Shown: piece after piece, positions 29,755 to 35,563 of the stretch
Numbering within the stretch: position 1 is the first letter of the stretch
How the letters are laid out: every line of letters starts with the position of its first letter
Notes under the pieces: model-generated
What the model was told of the DNA's origin: nothing
Database searches by the model: none
The model's input: the letters and a program-made list of their open reading frames with translations, nothing else
NCBI GenBank assembly: GCA_006212015.1
Contig: SDAY01000009.1
Location: 1-35,563 of the forward strand
Length of the DNA: 35,563 nt
Source: Halothiobacillaceae bacterium
GTDB taxonomy: Bacteria > Pseudomonadota > Gammaproteobacteria > Halothiobacillales > Halothiobacillaceae
Reading direction: 5' to 3'
Position numbers and translations under genes: made by a program

Positions 29755-30690
29755 TCAAGGGCTTTGGTCGGCCTCCGCTTCGGCCTTCTCCGGCTTCATC
29801 AGGTCGCTGCGCTTGAGGCCCATCGCCAGCGCCAGCGCGGCGGCCACGAAGATCGACGAATAGGTGCCGGAGAGGATGCCGATGATCATCGCGTAGGCGA
29901 AGCCGTGCACCGCGTCGCCGCCCATGTAGAACAGAACGACCACGGTGAACAGGGTGGTCAGCGAGGTCATGGTGGTGCGCGACAGGGTGTCGTTGATCGA
30001 CAGGTTCATGACGTCGATCGGGCTGGCCTTGCGCATCTTGAGGAAGTTCTCGCGGATGCGGTCGAACACCACGATGGTGTCGTTGATGGAGTAGCCCATC
30101 ACCGCCAGCACCGCCGCCAGCACCGCCAGATCGAACTCGACCTGGAAGAAGCTGAGGAAACCGAGCACCACCAGCACGTCGTGCGCCATCGCCTGGATCG
30201 CGCCGAAGGCGAGCTTGAACTCGAAGCGCAGACCGACGTACACCAGGATGCCGAGCAGGACGAAGGCGATCGCCAGCGCACCGGCCTCGACCAGTTCCTG
30301 TCCCACCGCCGGGCCGACGAACTCGACGCGGCGCATCTCGACACCCGCGTCGACGCCCTTGATTGCCGCCAGCACCTGGCCGGACAGCTCGGCCTGCTTC
30401 ACGCCCTCGCGCGGGGGCATGCGCACCAGCACCTCGGAGCTTGAGCCGAAGTGCTGGACGACCGCGTCGTCGAGGCCCTTCTCGCGCAGCGCGCCGCGCA
30501 CCTTGTCCAGCTCCACCGGCTGGCTGGAGGCCGCCTCGATCAGCATGCCGCCAGTGAAATCCAGACCGAAGTTGAGACCCTTGGTGGCCAGCGAAAAGAT
30601 CGATGCAAGGACGAAGAAGATCGTCACCGCGTAGCCGATATGACGCCTGCCGAAAAAGTCGAAGTTGGTCTTGCTGGGAACGAATTTCAT
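29755..30690 (-). CDS. secF: Protein translocase subunit SecF
   Basis: This 311-residue protein has six membrane helices, with the SecF signature NFGLDFTGGMLIE after helix 1, the segment VGYSINDT-like (MGYSINDTIVVFDRIREN) and the C-terminal helices of the RND-like fold. With SecD it uses the proton motive force to pull exported proteins through SecYEG. ATG at 30690 is chosen because it gives the usual start and lies one base after the secD stop. The open frame upstream is secD shadow. It ends just before a shared terminator with suhB. Confidence 0.96.
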   Translation of the reverse strand: MKFVPSKTNFDFFGRRHIGYAVTIFFVLASIFSLATKGLNFGLDFTGGMLIEAASSQPVELDKVRGALREKGLDDAVVQHFGSSSEVLVRMPPREGVKQAELSGQVLAAIKGVDAGVEMRRVEFVGPAVGQELVEAGALAIAFVLLGILVYVGLRFEFKLAFGAIQAMAHDVLVVLGFLSFFQVEFDLAVLAAVLAVMGYSINDTIVVFDRIRENFLKMRKASPIDVMNLSINDTLSRTTMTSLTTLFTVVVLFYMGGDAVHGFAYAMIIGILSGTYSSIFVAAALALAMGLKRSDLMKPEKAEAEADQSP

Positions 30691-30691
30691 A

Positions 30692-32560
30692 TCAATAGCC
30701 CCCGATGGCGATGGACTTGATGCGTGCGCGACGACCATAGATCTGGTTCACCACAGCGCGGCTGACGATGACGGCGGTGAACATGGAGGCCAGGATGCCG
30801 ATCGACAGGGTCACGGCGAAGCCCTTGACCGGGCCGGTGCCGAAGGCGAACAGCACCAGCGCCGCCAGCAGGGTGGTCAGGTTGGCGTCGAGGATGGTCG
30901 CCAGGGCACGCTCATAGCCGGCGTGAATGGCCGCCTGCGGGGTGTTGCCGTTGCGCAGTTCCTCGCGGATGCGCTCGTTGATCAGCACGTTGGCGTCCAC
31001 CGCCATGCCGAGGGTCAGGACAATGCCGGCAATGCCCGGCAGGGTCAGGGTGGCCTGCAGCAGGGACAGCACGGCGACGATCAGGACCAGGTTGACAAAC
31101 AAGGCAACGTTGGCCACCACGCCGAACAGGCTGTAGTAGAGGATCATGAACAGCGCGACGGCGATGAAGCCGACCACGGCGGCCTTCACGCCGGCGCTGA
31201 TGTTGTCGGCCCCCAGGCTCGGGCCGATGGTGCGTTCCTCGACGATCTCGATCGGCGCGCGCAGGGCGCCGGCGCGCAGCAGCAGGGCGAGGTCGCGCGC
31301 CTCGTTGCCGTTGTCCAGCCCGCTGATCTGGAAGCGGTTGGAGAGCTGGTCGCGGATGGTGGCGATGTTGATCACCTCCTCGATCACGCTCTTCTTCTTC
31401 ACCATCTGGCCGTTTTCCTCGACCGTCTCGACCTTGTTCTCGATGAACACCACCGCCATCGGCTTGCCGATGCTCTGGGCGGTGACCTCGCTCATGCGGC
31501 GCGCGCCCTTGCCGTCCAGGTTGACGAACACGGCGGAGGAGCCGCTCTGCTGCTCGATCCCGGAGGCCGCGTCGACGATCTGGTCGCCGGTGATGATGAC
31601 CTGGCGCTTGAGCAGCACCGAGCCGCCGTCACGCTGCGGGTAGAGGCGGCTGCCGACCGGCGTGCGGCCGGACTTGGCGGCCTCGTCCCAGTCGACCGGG
31701 CTGCCCTCGACCAGGCGGAACTCCAGGGTCGCGGTGGCGCCGAGGATCTCCTTGGCGCGCGCGGTGTCCTGCACGCCGGGCAGCTGCACCACGATGCGGG
31801 CATCGCCCTGCTGCTGGATGACCGGCTCGGCCACGCCGAGCTCGTTCACCCGGTTGCGCAGGGTGGTGATGTTCTGGTCCAGCGCGGCCTTGCGCTCGGC
31901 AAGCACGGCCTTCTCGGTGAAGCGTCCGATGATGAAGGAGTCCTTGCCCTCCTCGCGCAGCAGCAGGTCGAGATCCGGGTACTGCCTGCCGATGGCCTTC
32001 TGCGCGGCATCACGCTCGGCCTCGTCGGCAAAGCGCACCAGCAGGTCCTCGCCCTCCAGCCCCACCGTCAGGTAGCGCAGCTTCTCGCCGCGCAGGAAGC
32101 CGCGCATGTCCTCGACCGTGCGCTCGCGCAGCTGCTTGAGCGCGGCGTCCATGTCGACCTCCATCAGGAAGTGCACGCCGCCGCGCAGGTCGAGGCCGAG
32201 GTACATCGGCTTGGCGCCCAGCGCGGACAGCCAGGCCGGGGTGTTGGGCGCGAGGTTGAGCGCGACCACGTAGCCGCGCCCCAGTTCCTTGCGCACGAGG
32301 TCGGCGGCCTTGAGCTGGCTCTCGGTGCTATCGAAGCGGACCAGCAACTGCTCGCCCTGGCGCTCGATGCGCTTGGGCGTGAGATTGCCGGCCTTGAGGG
32401 CCGCGTCCACGCGCTGCAGGTCGGCATCGCTCAGCTGAACGCTGCGCGGGCTGATCTGCACGGCGGGGTCTTCGCCGTACAGGTTGGGCAGGGCATAGAC
32501 CGTGGCCAACAGCAGCGCGACGACAATGAGGAGGTTTTTCCAGAGTGGATAGCGGTTCAT
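30692..32560 (-). CDS. secD: Protein translocase subunit SecD
   Basis: This 622-residue protein has one N-terminal membrane helix (NLLIVVALLLATVYALPNL), the LGLDLRGGVHFLMEVD signature, a large periplasmic region with P1-type domains (about 30-440) and five C-terminal helices with DANVLINERIREE. Length and order match SecD of E. coli. It partners with SecF and YajC in the Sec accessory complex. The gene starts 102 bases after yajC, with an intervening region able to form two hairpins. Confidence 0.97.
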   Translation of the reverse strand: MNRYPLWKNLLIVVALLLATVYALPNLYGEDPAVQISPRSVQLSDADLQRVDAALKAGNLTPKRIERQGEQLLVRFDSTESQLKAADLVRKELGRGYVVALNLAPNTPAWLSALGAKPMYLGLDLRGGVHFLMEVDMDAALKQLRERTVEDMRGFLRGEKLRYLTVGLEGEDLLVRFADEAERDAAQKAIGRQYPDLDLLLREEGKDSFIIGRFTEKAVLAERKAALDQNITTLRNRVNELGVAEPVIQQQGDARIVVQLPGVQDTARAKEILGATATLEFRLVEGSPVDWDEAAKSGRTPVGSRLYPQRDGGSVLLKRQVIITGDQIVDAASGIEQQSGSSAVFVNLDGKGARRMSEVTAQSIGKPMAVVFIENKVETVEENGQMVKKKSVIEEVINIATIRDQLSNRFQISGLDNGNEARDLALLLRAGALRAPIEIVEERTIGPSLGADNISAGVKAAVVGFIAVALFMILYYSLFGVVANVALFVNLVLIVAVLSLLQATLTLPGIAGIVLTLGMAVDANVLINERIREELRNGNTPQAAIHAGYERALATILDANLTTLLAALVLFAFGTGPVKGFAVTLSIGILASMFTAVIVSRAVVNQIYGRRARIKSIAIGGY

Positions 32561-32585
32561 GCGCTCGCTCCCGGCATGAGGGGCC

Positions 32586-32639
32586 GTAAGGATGGGCCTT
32601 ACAAGCAGAAGGCCTCGAACCCGTCCGGGGGCGAGGCCT
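32586..32639 (-). promoter_or_regulatory. Hairpin-forming yajC-secD spacer
   Basis: The 102-base gap between yajC and secD contains two inverted repeats: GTAAGG/CCTTAC (32586-32591, 32597-32602) and AGGCCTCG/CGAGGCCT (32610-32617, 32632-32639). There is no T-tract. They may tune mRNA stability or the secD/yajC ratio (inference); no arrest peptide frame is evident. Confidence 0.35.
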
Positions 32640-32662
32640 CGTTAATCAGAAAGGTATGGGCT

Positions 32663-33004
32663 TCAGCCGCCGCGCAGGTCGCGGAGGGTGCCCTTGGGCA
32701 GCACGGTGGTCACGGCGGAACGCTGCACGATGGCGTTGGCGCCCTCGGCGATCTCGACCGTGAGGAAGCTGTCACCCAGCTCGACCACGCGACCGACCAG
32801 GCCACCGGAGGTCAGCACCTCGTCACCCTTGGCCAGCGCGTCGACCAGCTTCTTGTGCTCCTTCTGGCGCTTGACCTGCGGGCGGATCAGCAGGAAGTAC
32901 ATGACCGCGAAGATCAGGATCAGCGGCAGGAAGCTCATCAGCGGATCGGGCTGCTGGGCGGCGGCGGCCGGGGCCTCGGCCATGGCGACGGAGATGATAT
33001 CCAT
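32663..33004 (-). CDS. yajC: Preprotein translocase subunit YajC
   Basis: This 113-residue single-span protein has a short periplasmic Ala-rich N-terminus, the helix FLPLILIFAVMYFLLIRPQ followed by the family KRQKEHKKL, and a small SH3-like cytoplasmic region with LASGDEV-like (LAKGDEVLTSGGLVGRV). YajC associates with SecDF. ATG at 33004 is favoured over an in-frame TTG at 33013 because AAGGG lies 11 bases upstream. The order tgt-yajC-secD-secF is conserved. Confidence 0.95.
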   Translation of the reverse strand: MDIISVAMAEAPAAAAQQPDPLMSFLPLILIFAVMYFLLIRPQVKRQKEHKKLVDALAKGDEVLTSGGLVGRVVELGDSFLTVEIAEGANAIVQRSAVTTVLPKGTLRDLRGG

Positions 33005-33073
33005 GAAAATCAATACCCTTGGGGTTTGTTAAGGCAAAAATCGCTTGGCATTATGCCACAGGCTTGCGCGGGA

Positions 33074-34243
<1,170 letters not shown>

Positions 34244-34310
34244 TCATTGCGAACGAAGCGCGGAATCCATCCCGCGCCATGGATTGCCACGGCCCGGGGC
34301 CTCGCAATGA
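34244..34310. repeat. Intergenic repeat TCATTGCGA...TCGCAATGA between queA and tgt
   Basis: Outer arms TCATTGCGA (34244-34252) and TCGCAATGA (34302-34310) are perfect inverted repeats. Inner arms AATCCAT/ATGGATT (34264-34270, 34279-34285) are also perfect. The same arms, more diverged and expanded, occur at 41-201. The whole queA-tgt gap of 116 bases is mostly this element. Confidence 0.75.
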
Positions 34311-34326
34311 CGGAAACAGGGGCCCG

Positions 34327-35385
34327 TCATGCAGCCTTGCCGCCCCCCTCGGCGGGGGTCAGGAACATGGCGTCGCCATAACTGAAAAAACGGTAACCGG
34401 CCGCGACCGCGTGGCGATAGGCGCCCATCACGGTCTCATGGCCGCCGAACGCGCAGACCAGCATCAGCAGGGTGGAGCGCGGAAGGTGGAAATTGGTGAA
34501 CAGGGCATCGACCACGCGGAAACGCCTGCCGGGGGTGATGAACAGCCGCGTGTCGCCGGCAAAGGGTTCCAGCGCGCCCGAAGGGCTGGCGGCCGCCGCC
34601 GACTCCAGTGCCCGCACCGCCGTGGTGCCGATGGCGACCACCCGGCCGCCGCGCGCACGGGTGGCGCGGATGGCCTCGACCGTGGCTGCGGAAACCTCGA
34701 CCCACTCGGCATGCATGTGATGCTGGCTCAGATCCTCGCCCCGCACAGGCTGGAAGGTGCCCGCGCCGACATGCAGGGTCACGCGGGCGGTTTCGACGCC
34801 CCTGGCGCGGATCGCCGCCAGCAGGTCCTCGTCGAAATGCAGGCCCGCCGTCGGCGCGGCCACCGCGCCGGGGCGGTCGGCGAACACGGTCTGGTAACGG
34901 GTGCGATCGGCGGCCGTGTCGGCGCGCTCGATGTAGGGCGGCAGCGGCATGTGGCCATGCGCCTCCAGCGCGGCCAGCAGGGTCTCGCCGCCCTCGATCA
35001 GCTTGAGGCGGAACAGCGCGTCCTCGCGCCCGACCATGTCCAGCACGATGCCGCCTTCCAGCAGCAGCCGCGCGCCGGCCCTGGGCGACTTGCTGGCGCG
35101 CACATGGAAGATGCCTTCGCGCTCATTGAGCAGGCGCTCGAGCAGCACCTCGACCTTGCCGCCGCTATCCTTGCGGCCGTGCAGGCGCGCGGGGATGACG
35201 CGCGTGTCGTTCAGCACCAGCAGGTCGCCCTCGCGCAGCAGGGAAGGCAGGTCGCGCACGCGGGCATCACGCCAGGCACCCGCCGCGCCGTCCACCACCA
35301 GCAGGCGGGCGGCCGAACGCTCGGCCAGCGGCGCCTGGGCGATCTGGGCCTCGGGCAGCTCGAAATCGAAGTCGGATACTTTCAT
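34327..35385 (-). CDS. queA: S-adenosylmethionine:tRNA ribosyltransferase-isomerase
   Basis: This 352-residue enzyme transfers the ribosyl part of SAM to preQ1-tRNA, giving epoxyqueuosine. Family segments are visible: [15 protein letters not shown] at the start, [53 protein letters not shown] and [12 protein letters not shown] at the end. Length is close to E. coli QueA. The frame is open for 54 codons upstream, but that stretch covers the divergent tRNA-Leu, so ATG at 35385 is right. It heads the queA-tgt-yajC-secDF group. Confidence 0.96.
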   Translation of the reverse strand: MKVSDFDFELPEAQIAQAPLAERSAARLLVVDGAAGAWRDARVRDLPSLLREGDLLVLNDTRVIPARLHGRKDSGGKVEVLLERLLNEREGIFHVRASKSPRAGARLLLEGGIVLDMVGREDALFRLKLIEGGETLLAALEAHGHMPLPPYIERADTAADRTRYQTVFADRPGAVAAPTAGLHFDEDLLAAIRARGVETARVTLHVGAGTFQPVRGEDLSQHHMHAEWVEVSAATVEAIRATRARGGRVVAIGTTAVRALESAAAASPSGALEPFAGDTRLFITPGRRFRVVDALFTNFHLPRSTLLMLVCAFGGHETVMGAYRHAVAAGYRFFSYGDAMFLTPAEGGGKAA

Positions 35386-35410
35386 GGCGCGCGAGGATAG
35401 CACGCCGCCA

Positions 35411-35439
35411 TTGGCCGCTGCGCAAGCCTGCTGTAGAAT
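35411..35439 (+). promoter_or_regulatory. Promoter of tRNA-Leu with GC-rich discriminator
   Basis: TTGGCC (35411-35416) and TAGAAT (35434-35439) are separated by exactly 17 bases. CGCCCCTCCCCC follows the -10. A GC-rich discriminator is typical of stable-RNA promoters under stringent (ppGpp) control. The start would be near 35446, about 8 bases before the mature tRNA. Confidence 0.75.
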
Positions 35440-35453
35440 CGCCCCTCCCCCGT

Positions 35454-35540
35454 GCCGGGGTGGCGGAATCGGTAGACGCAGCGGATTCAAAATCCGCCGT
35501 TGGCAACAACGTGAGGGTTCGAGTCCCTCCCTCGGCACCA
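35454..35540 (+). tRNA. tRNA-Leu (anticodon CAA)
   Basis: The 87-base sequence folds as a class II tRNA. The acceptor arm is GCCGGGG/CCTCGGC with one G-U pair. The D-arm region GGCGGAATCGGTAGACGC is normal, and the anticodon stem is GCGGA/TCCGC with CAA at 35488-35490. A long variable arm (CGTTGGCAACAACG) and a T arm (GAGGG TTCGAGT CCCTC) follow. The terminal CCA is encoded. The remaining 23 bases to the window edge show no feature. Confidence 0.97.
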
Positions 35541-35563
35541 CTCTCATTCAGTTCCCGATCCCC

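Overview
The window is dense, GC-rich chromosomal DNA from a gammaproteobacterium. It holds two gene-order blocks typical of that class: ndk-rlmN-pilW-rodZ-ispG-hisS-yfgM-bamB-der, and tRNA-Leu/queA-tgt-yajC-secD-secF-suhB-trmJ-cysE-isc. Here the two blocks are joined end to end. The overall look (high GC, AmmeMemoRadiSam genes, this joint order) recalls Chromatiales-like or sulfur-oxidiser-like lineages, but no gene fixes the genus. There is no phage, transposase, plasmid or CRISPR signature. Mobile-looking material is limited to palindromic or inverted-repeat elements between genes and one inside hscA.

Positions 1-11354 are mixed housekeeping and accessory genes: a divergent AmmeMemoRadiSam trio (AMMECR1-like and Memo-like genes on the minus strand, the radical SAM gene on the plus strand), a CorC/CNNM-type plus MgtE pair linked to magnesium transport, a Tat-exported glucan biosynthesis protein (OpgD), an RsmB/NOP-type rRNA methyltransferase, and two tandem secreted SGNH (CE2-like) esterases.

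Positions 11680-23111 are a long minus-strand run. Read in transcription order it is ndk (nucleotide pool), rlmN (23S rRNA/tRNA m2A), pilW (type IV pilus), rodZ (cell shape), ispG (isoprenoids), hisS, yfgM (Sec-associated chaperone), bamB (outer-membrane assembly), a DUF945-type protein not usually placed here, der (ribosome assembly GTPase) and xth (exonuclease III). Most junctions overlap by 4 bases or are separated by a few bases.

Positions 23337-28857 are the iron-sulfur region, again on the minus strand: trmJ-cysE-[iscR::iscA]-hscB-hscA-fdx-iscX. It is the most unusual part of the window. iscS and iscU, which normally sit between iscR and iscA, are absent, and IscR and IscA are joined in one uninterrupted 273-codon frame that keeps all Fe-S ligands of both parts. 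A consensus promoter overlapping an IscR type-1-like operator precedes the fusion. hscA carries an extra 26 codons made of perfect palindromes.

Positions 28881-35563 hold suhB (plus strand), a bidirectional terminator, then secF, secD, yajC, tgt and queA on the minus strand, and a divergent tRNA-Leu(CAA) with its own promoter at the right edge. Both outer edges of the window carry a related CATTGCGA/TCGCAATG-bounded intergenic repeat.
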